Notes under the pieces: model-generated
Databases searched by the model: none
The model's input: only the letters and a program-made list of their open reading frames with translations
What the model was told of the DNA's origin: nothing
Position numbers and translations under genes: made by a program
DNA from: Chitinophaga agri
Lineage (GTDB): Bacteria; Bacteroidota; Bacteroidia; Chitinophagales; Chitinophagaceae
NCBI RefSeq assembly: GCF_010093065.1
Contig: NZ_CP048113.1
Span: 6,528,001 to 6,592,000 of the forward strand
Direction: 5' to 3'
Length of the DNA stretch: 64,000 nt
Part shown: positions 52,789 through 62,272 of the stretch, in pieces
How the letters are laid out: each line of letters opens with the position of its first letter
Numbering within the stretch: the stretch's first letter is position 1

Positions 52789-54582
52789 ATGAAACGTATT
52801 TTTCTTACAGTAGCAATGTTTTCAGCAATCCACGCCAGCAAAGCACAGGTGGCAGTGGCTTACAATTACCTGAGATCAGCTGATTATTACTACAAGAATG
52901 CTGAATATAGCTCTGCTGCTCCCTATTACGAAAAGTATCTGGCTGGTTCCAGAAAGATTGTAAGTGATGCAGCATACAGACCATATAATACACAACAGTC
53001 TTCAAAGAAGTCGCTGGCTGCTGTCAGTAGTGAACAGCAGGCTATCTATAAACTGGCAGAAAGTTATCGTCTGCTCCACGATTACAGCAAAGCTGTACCC
53101 TGGTATGCGGAAGCTGTTTCATTTGATAAGACAGTTTATCCACTGGCCGGTTATCATTACGCAGTAGCACTTCGTGCATTAGGCAGACACGAACTGGCTG
53201 AAAAGGCATTTACCAGCTTCCTGGAAACGTATACAACAGAAGATAACTACCGCGCTACTGCACAGCGTGAATTGGAGAACCTGCGTTTTGTCATTGCTGA
53301 AATGGCAAAGCCGGACCTTAATCTTTACAAGGTGGAAAAGGCGTCTTCCGTGATCAATCCGGTAGGTGCGAACTATGCACCGGTATGGTTTAAAGACAAT
53401 GTACTGGTATTTACCTCTACCAGGCCCGATAAAGATGCGAAAGGACATGCGTTTGTTAACCGCCTGTATAGTGCCAGCTATGCAACGGGGCAGCCAGATA
53501 CGGTGAGCCAGCTCACGATCGCACAGCCGAAGGATGTTGATCAGGGAGTGATCGCCCTGACACCAGATGGCAATACCCTTTTCCTGACCCGCTGGACAGT
53601 AAAGCAGGGCAAGAAAAGTGCAGCCATTTACAGCAGCCAGAGAACAGGTGAGACTTGGAGCGAGCCGGTATTGCTGGATACGGTGTTGAATGTAACGGGT
53701 TTTAGCTCTCAGCAGCCTTTTGTAACCCCTGATGGGAAACGCCTGATATACGCTAGTGACAGACCGGGAGGCGTCGGCGGTTTCGATCTCTGGGAGGCTG
53801 AACTGAACGGAGAAGGAAAACCGTTTTATACGAAGAACCTGGGGCCGGTGATCAATACGGCCTGGAATGAAGAAGCACCTTACTATCATGCGGCTTCCGG
53901 TCTGCTGGTGTTTTCTACAGATGGCCGCGTAGGTATGGGAGGATTCGATTTCTTCTATTCAAAAGATTCTGCAGGTGCATGGTCAGCACCGGTGAATTTT
54001 GGTTACCCGGTCAATTCAGTGAAAGACGACATGTACTTCACCAGCAAGGGCAGCAAGGAAAATATTCTTGAGTCAGTATGGCTCTCCTCCGACAGAGATG
54101 CCGCCTGCTGCCTGGAGCTGTTCTCACTGACGAAAGTGGTGCCACCACCACCACCGCCACCACCAGCACCAAAGCCAGAACCGACAACAGTAGTAGCGCT
54201 GGAGCCACCAGCTACAGACGGTCCTATTGTGCTTGAAAATGTGTACTACGACTTTAATGAATCTTATCTGCAGCCGGCGTCGTTCCCTTCACTGGACAGG
54301 CTGGTAGCGATGTTGAAAAAGTATCCGGCTATTGTGATTGAGCTGAGTGCACATACAGATAGCAAAGGATCGAATGATCTGAACGAAAAATTGTCTGACG
54401 CCCGTGCGAAGAGCTGTGTGGATTACCTGGTAAGTCAGGGTATTGAAAGCAGCCGTCTGCAGTTCAAAGGTTATGCAGCTAATCGCCCTGTAGCGCCTAA
54501 TACAAACCCTGACGGTTCTGATAACCCTGAAGGCCGTGCGCGTAACCGCAGAACGGAGTTCAGGATCATCAGCGGCCGGTAG
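52789..54582 (+). CDS. TPR-PD40-OmpA envelope protein (PorE-like)
   Basis: A 597-residue exported protein with the same layout as the one encoded at 15278. Signal peptide (1-19), TPR-like helices (25-170: YYYKNAEYSSAAPYYEKYL, LAESYRLLHDYSKAVPWY), PD40 propeller blades (190-440: FTSTRPDKDAKG, YASDRPGGVGGFDLW, FSTDGRVGMGGFDFF). A short linker contains a run of eight prolines. The OmpA domain is at 478-597 (YDFNESYLQPASFPSLDRL, SAHTDSKGSNDLNEKLSDARA, NRRTEF). It should anchor the adhesin complex to peptidoglycan. It lies between two PorP/SprF genes with gaps under 40 bp, so all three are co-transcribed. Confidence 0.93.
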   Translation: MKRIFLTVAMFSAIHASKAQVAVAYNYLRSADYYYKNAEYSSAAPYYEKYLAGSRKIVSDAAYRPYNTQQSSKKSLAAVSSEQQAIYKLAESYRLLHDYSKAVPWYAEAVSFDKTVYPLAGYHYAVALRALGRHELAEKAFTSFLETYTTEDNYRATAQRELENLRFVIAEMAKPDLNLYKVEKASSVINPVGANYAPVWFKDNVLVFTSTRPDKDAKGHAFVNRLYSASYATGQPDTVSQLTIAQPKDVDQGVIALTPDGNTLFLTRWTVKQGKKSAAIYSSQRTGETWSEPVLLDTVLNVTGFSSQQPFVTPDGKRLIYASDRPGGVGGFDLWEAELNGEGKPFYTKNLGPVINTAWNEEAPYYHAASGLLVFSTDGRVGMGGFDFFYSKDSAGAWSAPVNFGYPVNSVKDDMYFTSKGSKENILESVWLSSDRDAACCLELFSLTKVVPPPPPPPPAPKPEPTTVVALEPPATDGPIVLENVYYDFNESYLQPASFPSLDRLVAMLKKYPAIVIELSAHTDSKGSNDLNEKLSDARAKSCVDYLVSQGIESSRLQFKGYAANRPVAPNTNPDGSDNPEGRARNRRTEFRIISGR

Positions 54583-54616
54583 TAAGCTATTGCACACCAC
54601 TAAAAACACAAAGCTT

Positions 54617-55648
54617 ATGAGAATAAAACCATTGTTACTGCTGTTGCTGATAGTCTTATCGCAGGGCTTACATGCACAACAACAGCCGCACTATACACAG
54701 TACATCCTGAATCCTTTCATTATCAACCCCGCAGTGGCTGGTATAGAAAACTACTGGGATGTAAAGGCAAGTCACCGTCATCAGTGGACTGGCCTCAATG
54801 GTGCACCGGTGACAACCTATCTCACAGTACATGGTCCACTGCGTAAAAGCGATTATCCTGTTGCCAGTGTAACAGGGTTAACACCTCCGGGAGATAATCC
54901 CCGTGGCCGCGCCTACTGGCAGGAATACACCACACCACCCGCACATGCGGGAGTCGGTATGACCGTACTGAATGACAGGACCGGCCCGTTGAACAGGTTC
55001 TCAATTAGCGCCACGTATGCGCATCATATTCCGTTGTCATCACGACTGAGCATCAGTGGAGGGATCTCCGCCGGTATGCAGTCCGTATCACTGGATGCCG
55101 CCAAATTACAATTCCAGCAACCAGGAGATCCTGTGGTAGGATCCAGTCAGCTGCTGAATAAGTGGAGGCCCGAAGTGAATGCAGGACTACTGTTGTATGG
55201 CCCTGACTTTTATGTAGGTGCGGCGGCCCAGAATATCATTCCCCAGGAATTAACCTATGATAATGGTAAAGTAGTGGGTGATTCTATCTACAGGGGAGAG
55301 CTGGTGCCGCACCTGTTTTTCTCGGGAGGTTACCGGTTGTGGCTGAGTGAGGATTTCACCATGCTGCCTTCTGTGATGGTCAGGCTGGTTACAGCAGCCC
55401 CTGTCAGTTACGACGTGAATGCCAAGTTCATGTACCGTGACCGTATGTGGGTAGGCGGATCTTATCGTGTAAAGGATGGTTTTGCAGCCATGTTGGGTGT
55501 AAATATCAGTTCTACTGTAAATATCGGCTATGCTTATGATTACACTACTTCTTCACTGAATGCAGTGAGTAAGGGGACACACGAAATACTGATCGGCTTC
55601 CTGATCGGTAACAGATATGGTGATCTGTGTCCACGGAATAATTTCTAA
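54617..55648 (+). CDS. PorP/SprF family outer-membrane protein
   Basis: A 343-residue barrel protein, the third PorP/SprF in the window. The signal peptide is MRIKPLLLLLLIVLSQGLHA. The family opening is QQPHYTQYILNPFIINPAVAG, then RHQWTGLNGAPVTTY. The end is YAYDYTTSSLNAVSKGTHEILIG. It is closer to the 14241 copy than to the 51743 copy in these motifs. The ATG at 54617 is chosen because it begins the signal peptide; the frame is open upstream into the OmpA gene. Two adhesins and two PorP/SprF genes in this operon suggest one barrel per adhesin. Confidence 0.93.
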   Translation: MRIKPLLLLLLIVLSQGLHAQQQPHYTQYILNPFIINPAVAGIENYWDVKASHRHQWTGLNGAPVTTYLTVHGPLRKSDYPVASVTGLTPPGDNPRGRAYWQEYTTPPAHAGVGMTVLNDRTGPLNRFSISATYAHHIPLSSRLSISGGISAGMQSVSLDAAKLQFQQPGDPVVGSSQLLNKWRPEVNAGLLLYGPDFYVGAAAQNIIPQELTYDNGKVVGDSIYRGELVPHLFFSGGYRLWLSEDFTMLPSVMVRLVTAAPVSYDVNAKFMYRDRMWVGGSYRVKDGFAAMLGVNISSTVNIGYAYDYTTSSLNAVSKGTHEILIGFLIGNRYGDLCPRNNF

Positions 55649-55718
55649 TAAGGATGGAATGACGCAAAAATAAATTCTAAACCAAACTCTTAATTCAAAC
55701 ACAAACAAACAATTACTT

Positions 55719-56273
55719 ATGAAACGAATTTCCGGTTATTTCTTTGTCGCAGTTATGTTTTCTTTAATGCTCGGTATGGCTTCCTGCGGAAAAGACGGTG
55801 CTGTAGGTCCTGCAGGTCCTGCCGGTGAAAATGGCAGTAAAGGTGACAAAGGAGATAAGGGGGACAAGGGTGATGCTGCAACTTTGATCTATTCTGACTG
55901 GTTAGATACAGAATACGCGCTGGATACAACAATCGACGAATTTGCATGGGGCGTGGAAGTGCCTGAGATCACTAAAGACATACTGACAACAGGTGTGGTG
56001 AAGGTATTCTTCAATCTGTATATCGCTGACGAACCAGTGGTATCTTCTATTCCTTATATCCAGGGAGACCTCTATATCAGAGAAGTGCTGCAGGAAGGTG
56101 CCCTGATTCTTTACAGTAACTATAACGTAAGTACCCAAACTGCCAGCACTGGCGTTAAGCGGTATCAGGTAAGATATGTGATTATTCCGGGTGCAGTTGC
56201 GGGCCGTGTGTCCAAAGGCATCAACTGGGGTAACTATGCTGAAGTAAAGGCTTACTTCGGACTGAAGAACTAG
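55719..56273 (+). CDS. Lipoprotein with collagen-like stretch
   Basis: A 184-residue lipoprotein. The lipobox ends at Cys23 (GMASCG). Ten Gly-X-Y triplets follow directly at 24-53 (GKD GAV GPA GPA GEN GSK GDK GDK GDK GDA), a short collagen-like segment that could form a trimeric stalk. The remaining 130 residues form an unrecognised, probably beta-rich head. It ends the adhesin operon, 70 bp after the last PorP/SprF gene, and is followed by a terminator. The likely role is a small surface stalk or accessory of the adhesin complex; this is inference. Similar collagen-stub lipoproteins occur in other Bacteroidota, but the head was not placed in a family. Confidence 0.85.
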   Translation: MKRISGYFFVAVMFSLMLGMASCGKDGAVGPAGPAGENGSKGDKGDKGDKGDAATLIYSDWLDTEYALDTTIDEFAWGVEVPEITKDILTTGVVKVFFNLYIADEPVVSSIPYIQGDLYIREVLQEGALILYSNYNVSTQTASTGVKRYQVRYVIIPGAVAGRVSKGINWGNYAEVKAYFGLKN

Positions 56274-56312
56274 TTTACTAATGACCATCTCCATCAAAAC
56301 CACATGTAAGAT

Positions 56313-56342
56313 GGCTGCTTTGTCCAGAGCGGCCGGTTTTTT
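56313..56342 (+). terminator. Terminator after the collagen-like lipoprotein gene
   Basis: GGCTGCT (56313-56319) pairs with AGCGGCC (56328-56334), with one wobble, followed by GG and six T. It closes the long operon. Confidence 0.75.
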
Positions 56343-56381
56343 AACATCTTTTTTGCCCGGTATTTTAAAAAAAATAATGAC

Positions 56382-56963
56382 ATGAAAAGATATTGTGATC
56401 TGACAGATGAAGAACTCATAAGATTGTACCAATCCGGCAATGACCGTGCGTTTACGGAGCTTGTACACAGGCATAAGCAACGGATCTTTACAACTATCAT
56501 GCTGTTGGTAAAAGACAGATGCCTGGCAGAAGATCTATTCCAGGATGTGTTCATCAAAATCATCAACGCCTTCAATGAAGGCCATTACCTTGATAACAGC
56601 CGCTTTATAGCATGGGCAGTCAGAATTGCCCACAACAGTTGTATCAGCCATTTTCGTAAAAAAACACCAACTTTTGCCCTTATCTACAGAGATGAAATTT
56701 CCAATCAGATATACCAGCAGGTGGAAAGTCAGGAACAACATATCATCACCAAAGAAACGCATGCATCTGTACACATGCTCATCGATCGCCTCCCCGAAGC
56801 GCAACGTGAAGCCCTGATATTAAGATATTATGCCGACCTGTCCTTTAAAGAGATCGCACAGATCGTGAATGTCGGTATCAATACCGCATTGGGCAGGGTG
56901 CGGTACGCCGTCATGAATATGCGTAAAATGATGGAACGGGAAGTCACTACAGAAGTCGTATAA
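56382..56963 (+). CDS. ECF RNA polymerase sigma factor without adjacent anti-sigma
   Basis: A 193-residue ECF sigma factor. Region 2 covers 10-85 (ELIRLYQSGNDRAFTELVHRHKQRIF, LAEDLFQDVFIKII, SRFIAWAVRIAHNSCISHFRKK). Region 4 covers 128-178 (LIDRLPEAQREALILRYYADLSFKEIAQIVNVGINTALGRVRYA). No FecR or zinc-finger anti-sigma gene lies beside it. A terminator overlaps its stop codon, so it is a single-gene transcript. It is unlike the sigma factor at 29051 in its region 2 and belongs to a different ECF subgroup. The target genes cannot be read from context, though a TonB-dependent-receptor-like gene follows 270 bp downstream. Confidence 0.94.
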   Translation: MKRYCDLTDEELIRLYQSGNDRAFTELVHRHKQRIFTTIMLLVKDRCLAEDLFQDVFIKIINAFNEGHYLDNSRFIAWAVRIAHNSCISHFRKKTPTFALIYRDEISNQIYQQVESQEQHIITKETHASVHMLIDRLPEAQREALILRYYADLSFKEIAQIVNVGINTALGRVRYAVMNMRKMMEREVTTEVV

Positions 56964-56998
56964 AAGCCCCATGAGGAGCTTTTATACGACTTTTTTTC
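56953..56998 (+). terminator. Perfect 15-bp stem terminator overlapping the sigma-factor stop codon
   Basis: AAGTCGTATAAAAGC (56953-56967) pairs without mismatch with GCTTTTATACGACTT (56978-56992), followed by a T-run. The TAA stop (56961-56963) is inside the 5' arm. Confidence 0.92.
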
Positions 56999-57095
56999 CC
57001 TTACCGCAGCCAGCGTGCAGTACCCGCTTTTTTTTGCTGGCTATCTCCTCAAAAAATCCTAAATTGATAGGGTAAATCAGCGTAAAGCTGTAGGA

Positions 57096-57103
57096 TACTT
57101 TTG
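57096..57103 (+). promoter_or_regulatory. Possible -7 promoter box before the TonB-receptor-like gene
   Basis: TACTTTTG matches the Bacteroidota -7 consensus TAnnTTTG exactly, 130 bp before the start codon. No TTTG stands at the expected -33 distance, so this is only a candidate. Confidence 0.25.
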
Positions 57104-57233
57104 CCACTTTACAGGAGACCCGGAGTCATAATTGTTTGTTGTTAGCCGCTTGGTTCAGTTTAACCCGTTAGCCAGTTAGCCCGTAATCAGCAGTATCCAT
57201 TGTACAGGTCTGAATTGAATTCCATATTTTCTT

Positions 57234-59846
57234 ATGAAGAGGATTTTCCTGCTCATTTGTTTCCTTTGTAGCCTGCAAACCCTGCTGGCACAAACAACAT
57301 ATAATGTGTCGGGTACCATCAAAGACACCACCGGACAAAGTATGATCGGCGCCAATATATGGCTGATTGCAGGGAGGGACACCATGCATACGATCAGCAA
57401 TGAGACTGGCCGGTTCTTTTTTCAACAGGTACGCCAGCCAATATTTAATCTCCGTGTCACCCTGATCGGGTATGAGACATGGTACAGGGAATTTTCTTTC
57501 AAAGAGGCAGGCTCACAGATCGATCTCCCACAGATCGAGCTTTCCATGAAACCCAGTTTACTGAAAGAAATTGTCGTCAAAGGTAAAATGTCTCCCGTTG
57601 TGATCAGGGAAGACACGATTGAGTACCGCGCAGACCAGTACCGGCTGCGACAGAATGCCGTTGCCGAAGACCTCCTTAAGCGATTGCCGGGTATGCAGGT
57701 AGACATGGAAGGAAACGTGCAGACAATGGGTAAAAAGATCATGAAGGTCCGCATCAACGGAAAGGATTTTATGATCAGTGATATCAAGACACTGACGCGT
57801 TTATTGCCGGTAGACATGATCGATAAGGTCCAGCTGATAGACGACTATGGTGACATGGCCCGCGCTACGGGCAGAAAGGTAGGAGAGCCCGAAAAAATAC
57901 TGAATATTCAGACAAAAGCTGATCTGGACAGGGTATACCAGGCGCAGGCAGTTGCCGGTGGAGGGAATGATAGCCGGTATAATGCCAGCGTACTGGGTAA
58001 CTATTTCAGTGAAAAACAACAACTCTCTGTCAACGGTAATACCAATAATACGGCTTCTCAGGTGGGTAATACCGTTACTTCTACTGGCAATATTAACTAC
58101 AGGGGAAACTACTCCAGGGAGTTCTCCACGAACGTTGGTATAACAGGCTCGCGTACCACCAGTAAGGTGGATGGTCTCAGTACCGTTAAAACAGTAACAG
58201 ATGAGGGTACGCTGACCAGCGTTAACAGTAATATCAGTGACAGCCGTGCAGATGCCTATAATATTAATGTGGGTGCCGAATATAAGCCCCGTGAAGGTGA
58301 TATGTATAACTTCAACCTGAACTACGCTGATATTACCAATATCAACGGTAATCTGGTCAGCGCTATACAAAGTGGCCTCCAGCGTAAAGACCAGATCACT
58401 TCCAGCCTGAATACAAACAAAAGCCCGACGTTGCTGGCCGGTGTCTTCGGATCACACCGTTTCTCAGACCTGGGTCGGGTATTGTCTCTCGGTGTATACG
58501 TCAATACAACGAACAGTAATAACCTGCAGGATGGCCTCGACAGCTTACGATATTACAACACAGATGGTACAATAGCGAAAGATTCATTACTGCATCAGCT
58601 ACTTGAAAAACAGAACGATAACTTTACAGGCAATGCACAGCTCTCCTACGTGGAGCCACTCGACTCGTCTAATAGTATTGAGTTGAAATATGCCATTAAC
58701 TATAATCGTAGTGATAATACACAGGAAACCCGCTGGATGAACCAGGATGGTAAGATTAACCGTATAGATTCCCTGAGTAATCATTACATCTACAGTCAGG
58801 TACAACACCAGCTGGAGTTAAATTACCGGTACGCCAGGCAGAAATGGGACCTGACATTGGGTCTGCGTACGCAGCCATCCAGTCTGATCATGGAAGGTGG
58901 CGCTAACAAGACCGTGGTCCGCAATAATAAGTTCGTGCCGGTGTTTCGTATACAATATAAATTACCTAAACAGGCAATGATGAGCCTTTCCTATTCCGGT
59001 AATGTACAGTTTCCCGCCTATCAGCAGCTTCAGCCCGTGCCTGACCTGACAAATGCGCAGTTTCCGGTGATCGGTAATCCTGATTTGCGGCCCGCCCTGG
59101 GGCATGGCTTCTTCTTCAACTACCGGAAGGCAGGCGAGAATACCCTGTTTCTGCATTTATCGGCAAACCTGACACAGGATAAAGTGGTAACAAATGTCTC
59201 ACTGGTAAAGGATAGTTTCAATACCGTAAAGCAGGAAACCCGTTTCCTGAACGCTAATGGTGATTATAATTTCCGTTTTATCTATGGATGGTCGCATCGC
59301 CTCGCAGAGGGTAAATACAATCTCTTCCTCGACGGTAATCATTCTTATAATAATAATATCCTGTACATGGATAATGTGCGTAAGTCGGGTCAGAACCTGG
59401 TGTTAAATCAGTCTGCTAAAATGAATATGCTGCTGGAATGGGTTGAACTGATGGGGGGTGCCGCCTACACTTATAACAGGAACGTCTATGTACTGCAGGA
59501 GAACAGTATCACGAACATCAGTACATGGAATTTTTCTTTTTACGGGAAGGTTTATTTTCTGAAAACATTCAATGCCTCCGCCGAATTTTCCAAACAGCTG
59601 AACAGTGGATTCAATGGTGCATTAGCAGCTAATCCGGCGATATTGAATGCATCAGTTGAAAAGACTATCCTCAAGAGAAAAGTGACCTGCCGCCTGCAGG
59701 GATTTAATTTGCTGGATGAAACATCCAGATTATCACAATACATTAACGGTAATACCGTCACCGAAATACAGAACAGGCTACTGGGCAGATATTTTATGTT
59801 CTCCCTTCAGTGTGATCTCCGCTTATTCCAGGGGAACAAGAAATAA
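57234..59846 (+). CDS. TonB-dependent receptor-like outer-membrane beta-barrel protein
   Basis: An 870-residue outer-membrane protein. The signal peptide is residues 1-20 (MKRIFLLICFLCSLQTLLAQ). A carboxypeptidase-regulatory-like domain follows (YNVSGTIKDTTGQSMIGANIWL, GYETWYREFSF), then a plug-like segment (IVVKGKMSPVVIREDTIEYRA, EDLLKRLPGMQVDMEGNVQTMGKKI, IDKVQLIDDYGD). The large barrel of the OMP_b-brl_3 type fills the rest, ending in FMFSLQCDLRLFQ. There is no STN domain and no SusD partner, so it is not a SusC. The ligand is unknown; peptide, siderophore or a signalling role are possible. It stands alone between two terminators. Confidence 0.9.
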   Translation: MKRIFLLICFLCSLQTLLAQTTYNVSGTIKDTTGQSMIGANIWLIAGRDTMHTISNETGRFFFQQVRQPIFNLRVTLIGYETWYREFSFKEAGSQIDLPQIELSMKPSLLKEIVVKGKMSPVVIREDTIEYRADQYRLRQNAVAEDLLKRLPGMQVDMEGNVQTMGKKIMKVRINGKDFMISDIKTLTRLLPVDMIDKVQLIDDYGDMARATGRKVGEPEKILNIQTKADLDRVYQAQAVAGGGNDSRYNASVLGNYFSEKQQLSVNGNTNNTASQVGNTVTSTGNINYRGNYSREFSTNVGITGSRTTSKVDGLSTVKTVTDEGTLTSVNSNISDSRADAYNINVGAEYKPREGDMYNFNLNYADITNINGNLVSAIQSGLQRKDQITSSLNTNKSPTLLAGVFGSHRFSDLGRVLSLGVYVNTTNSNNLQDGLDSLRYYNTDGTIAKDSLLHQLLEKQNDNFTGNAQLSYVEPLDSSNSIELKYAINYNRSDNTQETRWMNQDGKINRIDSLSNHYIYSQVQHQLELNYRYARQKWDLTLGLRTQPSSLIMEGGANKTVVRNNKFVPVFRIQYKLPKQAMMSLSYSGNVQFPAYQQLQPVPDLTNAQFPVIGNPDLRPALGHGFFFNYRKAGENTLFLHLSANLTQDKVVTNVSLVKDSFNTVKQETRFLNANGDYNFRFIYGWSHRLAEGKYNLFLDGNHSYNNNILYMDNVRKSGQNLVLNQSAKMNMLLEWVELMGGAAYTYNRNVYVLQENSITNISTWNFSFYGKVYFLKTFNASAEFSKQLNSGFNGALAANPAILNASVEKTILKRKVTCRLQGFNLLDETSRLSQYINGNTVTEIQNRLLGRYFMFSLQCDLRLFQGNKK

Positions 59847-59868
59847 CTGACATATCAGCTATAGACAG

Positions 59869-59908
59869 CAGCCGGGTATACATACTCTATACCCGGCTGT
59901 TTTATTTT
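59869..59908. terminator. Bidirectional terminator between convergent genes
   Basis: CAGCCGGGTATA (59869-59880) pairs perfectly with TATACCCGGCTG (59888-59899), with a 7-nt loop and TTTTATTTT on the right. It separates the rightward barrel gene from the leftward aldolase gene and may serve both. Confidence 0.85.
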
Positions 59909-59921
59909 GATGAGCGACAGA

Positions 59922-60995
59922 TCAGGCGACATCTATATCATTGGACAGATACACATCCTGAATAGTGTGCAGCAGGGATACCCCATCTTCAAACGGACGC
60001 TGGAATGCTTTCCTTCCCGATATCAGTCCCATACCGCCCGCGCGTTTGTTAATTACAGCCGTTTTTACGGCCTCTTTCAGATCTCCTGCACCGGCAGATG
60101 CTCCGCCCGAGTTGATCAATCCTATGCGACCGCTATAGCAGTTTAACACCTGGTAGCGGCAAAGGTCGATTGGATGGTCAGTTGCAAGATCTGTATACAT
60201 CCTTTCATCCAGCTTACCGTAACTGCTGTTGCCAATGTTCAATGCTTTATAGCCACCGTTGTTTTCAGGCAGTTTCTGTTTGATAATATCAGCCTGTATG
60301 GTGACGCCCAGGTGGTTCGCCTGGCCTGTGAGGTCAGCGGCGACATGATAATCCTTGCCACCTGTTTTGAATGCATCATTACGCAGATAGCACCATAGAA
60401 TGGTGGCCATTCCCAGTGCATGTGCCTCTTCAAATGCGGCAGCTATTTCTGTGATCTGGCGGCGTGCATCCGCAGAACCAAAATAAATCGTCGCACCTAC
60501 CGCTACTGCGCCCAGGTCCCAGGCGTCTCTGACAGTGCCAAAGAGGATCTGTTCGTAGCTGTTGGGATAGGTCAGTAATTCATTATGATTGATCTTAACA
60601 ATGAAGGGGATCTTATGCGCATACTTACGTGACATGAGTGCCAGTCCGCCGAAAGTGGTGGCTACGCCGTTACATCCGCCTTCAATAGCCAGTTTTACAA
60701 TATTCTCCGGGTCAAAATACATAGGGTTGGCAGCGAAGGAGGCACCACCACTATGTTCAATACCCTGGTCAATCGGTAGTATAGACACATAGCCTGTACC
60801 CGCCAGCCGCCCGTGATTGTATAACTGGGACAGACTCCTTAAAGTCTGTGGTGTACGGTTGGAAAACACAAAATGCCGGTCGAGAAAATCAGCCGATGGA
60901 AGGTGCAACCGTTCTTTTGGTACTTTGGTACATCTGTAAGTAAGCAGGTCCTGGGCTTCGTCGCCTAATATGCTGGTGATCTTTTCGGGAGTCAT
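59922..60995 (-). CDS. fbaB: Class I fructose-bisphosphate aldolase
   Basis: A 357-residue cytoplasmic enzyme that splits fructose 1,6-bisphosphate into dihydroxyacetone phosphate and glyceraldehyde 3-phosphate. It follows the E. coli FbaB (DhnA-type) closely along its whole length: [100 protein letters not shown] and [15 protein letters not shown]. The Schiff-base lysine cannot be assigned with certainty by eye. The ATG at 60995 matches the family start; the frame is open 90 codons further up without family similarity. It reads leftward as a single gene. Confidence 0.96.
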   Translation of the reverse strand: MTPEKITSILGDEAQDLLTYRCTKVPKERLHLPSADFLDRHFVFSNRTPQTLRSLSQLYNHGRLAGTGYVSILPIDQGIEHSGGASFAANPMYFDPENIVKLAIEGGCNGVATTFGGLALMSRKYAHKIPFIVKINHNELLTYPNSYEQILFGTVRDAWDLGAVAVGATIYFGSADARRQITEIAAAFEEAHALGMATILWCYLRNDAFKTGGKDYHVAADLTGQANHLGVTIQADIIKQKLPENNGGYKALNIGNSSYGKLDERMYTDLATDHPIDLCRYQVLNCYSGRIGLINSGGASAGAGDLKEAVKTAVINKRAGGMGLISGRKAFQRPFEDGVSLLHTIQDVYLSNDIDVA

Positions 60996-61442
60996 GTTTT
61001 TGCGCTTTTTATTTTTGGGTGAAAGAATATTTAATAATAACGCCTGGCCGATGGTATTTGTTAACTGTGTACAGGTGGGATAGCGATAGGAAGAAAGATC
61101 GGGCCAGTTTTGTGCCAGAATAGTAAGCTGTTGAATAACAGTGTATTGCGTTTTTAAATAATGCCAGGCGACGATGTTATTTCGCCGATCAGCGAAATAT
61201 AACCGATCTCCGATAGTTGTTTTTTGTTTAATTCGCTTATAGTCAGTTTGTTGTGATGCTGGCATTCCAGTTGCGTCTCCTGCCCCGAACTGGTATAAAG
61301 TATCGGATATACTGACTGTCCTTTATTAGAGGTTATCAGCTCGCTGAATTTCATGGAAATGAGCGCCCATATGTTGTCAATTGGTAACATTTTTATTTTG
61401 AATTATATTCAGGTAACCAATATCTCCGTAAAAAGTCACATC
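60996..61442. other. Divergent gap between aldolase and histidine kinase
   Basis: About 450 bp contain the promoters of both flanking genes. A 78-codon leftward open frame (61154-61390) ends 158 bp before the aldolase start but shows no recognisable domain. TTTTATTTTGAA (about 61390) is near, but not equal to, a -7 box for the kinase. Otherwise nothing is recognised. Confidence 0.45.
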
Positions 61443-62261
61443 ATGATGCAGCCGGGAGCCACGTTAGAACGCAGGGATGTCTATCCCCTGTACACAATAG
61501 TATGCCTCGCTGTGCTGTTACTGACAGCAATGATCATCATCGGGCGCTTATGGTGGCAGGGTAAACAGCGTACCACCGAGATGAAGGGACTACGGTGCAA
61601 GCTCAATGAGTTTGACCGGTATCTCGGACATATCACCAGAGAAAAGGACTGGCTGATGGAAGAGACGCACCATCGGGTAAAGAATAATCTTCAAATGGCC
61701 ATCAGTCTGTTGAATACACAATACACTTTCCTGGCGGGTAAAGAAGCACGGCAGGCAGTGCGTAATACCCAGCACAGGATGTTCGCCATTTCGCTGGTAT
61801 GCCAGAAGCTATACCAGGAAGATGCTTTGTCAACAATAGATATTACCCAGTATATTATCGAACTGCTGGGCTATCTTAAAGATGAATATGAAGTAAACAC
61901 CGACATCGGTTTCCAGCTGAAAACGGTACCTTTAAAGCTCGATGTTTCAATGGCCATACCGTTCGGACTGATCATGACGGAGGCTCTCAGTAATATACTG
62001 AGACACGCTTTCACAGATAAGGGAGGAGATGTGATCATTTCCCTGCAAAGCACGCACTCCAGCCAATATACATTGCTGATCGCTGATAATGGTGTGGGAC
62101 TGCCGGATAATTTTAATGCTTATGCGGATACTTCGATGGGCCTGATGCTGATGACTGGTCTGAGCAGACAAATGAGAGGTGTCCTGGATATCCGGAACGA
62201 TAACGGTGTTAGAGTGACACTTGAGTTTGTGAACGATGGCAGATTACCTGATCACAGTTAA
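61443..62261 (+). CDS. HisKA_2-type membrane histidine kinase
   Basis: A 272-residue sensor kinase. One membrane helix (about 15-38, YTIVCLAVLLLTAMIIIG) is followed by a short linker. The HisKA_2 phospho-acceptor site EETHHRVKNNLQ has His77 as the likely target. The ATPase domain has N-box MTEALSNILRHAF and G1-box IADNGVGLP. There is almost no periplasmic part, so the signal is probably sensed in the membrane or by a partner. The ATG at 61443 (or 61446) is preferred; the frame is open to 61353. A response-regulator gene starts 11 bp after the stop, making a clear two-component pair. Confidence 0.9.
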   Translation: MMQPGATLERRDVYPLYTIVCLAVLLLTAMIIIGRLWWQGKQRTTEMKGLRCKLNEFDRYLGHITREKDWLMEETHHRVKNNLQMAISLLNTQYTFLAGKEARQAVRNTQHRMFAISLVCQKLYQEDALSTIDITQYIIELLGYLKDEYEVNTDIGFQLKTVPLKLDVSMAIPFGLIMTEALSNILRHAFTDKGGDVIISLQSTHSSQYTLLIADNGVGLPDNFNAYADTSMGLMLMTGLSRQMRGVLDIRNDNGVRVTLEFVNDGRLPDHS

Positions 62262-62272
62262 CTTATACGAGA

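Noticed and set aside
61154..61390. Leftward 78-codon open frame upstream of the aldolase gene.
   Set aside because: Composition is plausible, but there is no domain and part of it lies under the alternative upstream extension of the aldolase frame; not enough to call a gene.
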